From: Micromonospora trifolii
GTDB lineage: Bacteria > Actinomycetota > Actinomycetes > Mycobacteriales > Micromonosporaceae
Length of the DNA: 64,000 nt
Direction of reading: 5' to 3'
Assembly (NCBI RefSeq): GCF_022229005.1
Contig: NZ_JAKKFD010000011.1
Location: 62,001-126,000, forward strand
A program made the translations under genes and the position numbers. The notes under the pieces are model-generated. The model worked only from the letters and a program-made list of their open reading frames with translations, was not told where the DNA came from and searched no databases. Positions 63,951-64,000 of the stretch are shown here, in pieces. The number at the start of each line of letters is the position of its first letter. Positions within the stretch are counted from its first letter, which is position 1.

Positions 63951-64000
63951 GAATCGCCGCCGCGTTGCCGGGCGGGCACCAGCGCGACGACGGCAGGGGA

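Overview
The window is about 72% GC and densely packed. Its gene content is typical of a filamentous actinomycete, most likely Micromonosporaceae and probably Micromonospora (inferred from gene style only; no 16S is present). Supporting signs are the many GTG starts, several leaderless genes (TANNNT box, six bases, start codon), an ergothioneine cluster, secreted modular proteins, PP2C/SpoIIE and Ser/Thr kinase signalling genes and a Methyltransf_19 protein. There are no rRNA genes, CRISPR arrays or insertion sequences. The one tRNA is selC (tRNA-Sec).

Layout. 0-19 kb: a secreted modular protein, an ArsR-like regulator, an unusually short P450 with an ICL/PEP-mutase-family gene, an asparagine-synthetase-like pair, a MerR regulator, an ArsB/SLC13-type permease, an Ntn-hydrolase-like lipoprotein, an LVIVD-repeat secreted protein, a DUF305 protein, a two-component system, an FtsX-type permease without its ATPase, and a UDP-sugar dehydrogenase. 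19-23 kb: a membrane Ser/Thr kinase and an ECF sigma factor with a membrane partner. 23-27.6 kb: egtABCD, the ergothioneine operon, with an in-frame 60-bp repeat at the egtA/egtB junction. 27.6-30.8 kb: a yybP-ykoY manganese riboswitch ahead of a GDT1-family transporter, small proteins and nhaA. 31-37 kb: a surface polysaccharide/cell-wall locus (Wzz-BY-kinase, LMW phosphatase, glycosyltransferase, DUF4012, LPXTG protein).

37-47.5 kb: two nearly identical copies of a secreted lysozyme-like gene, each with the same ~550-bp leader, terminator and inverted-repeat element, lie in direct orientation about 8.9 kb apart. They enclose an MFS exporter, a small winged-helix protein, a geranylgeranyl-reductase-like flavoprotein, a 5'-nucleotidase, an SDR and an AbiE-type toxin-antitoxin pair.

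47.6-56.5 kb is the most notable part: a self-contained selenocysteine locus. It holds a formate dehydrogenase alpha gene read through an in-frame UGA, with a SECIS-like hairpin in the same register as I recall for E. coli fdhF. It then has the Fe-S beta subunit, an NrfD-type membrane subunit, selC, selA and selB, all on one strand. selD is not in the window. A structured leader with a 17-bp perfect hairpin precedes the first gene. 56.5-64 kb holds membrane, CBS-domain, HhH-glycosylase-like, universal stress, methyltransferase and PP2C phosphatase genes.
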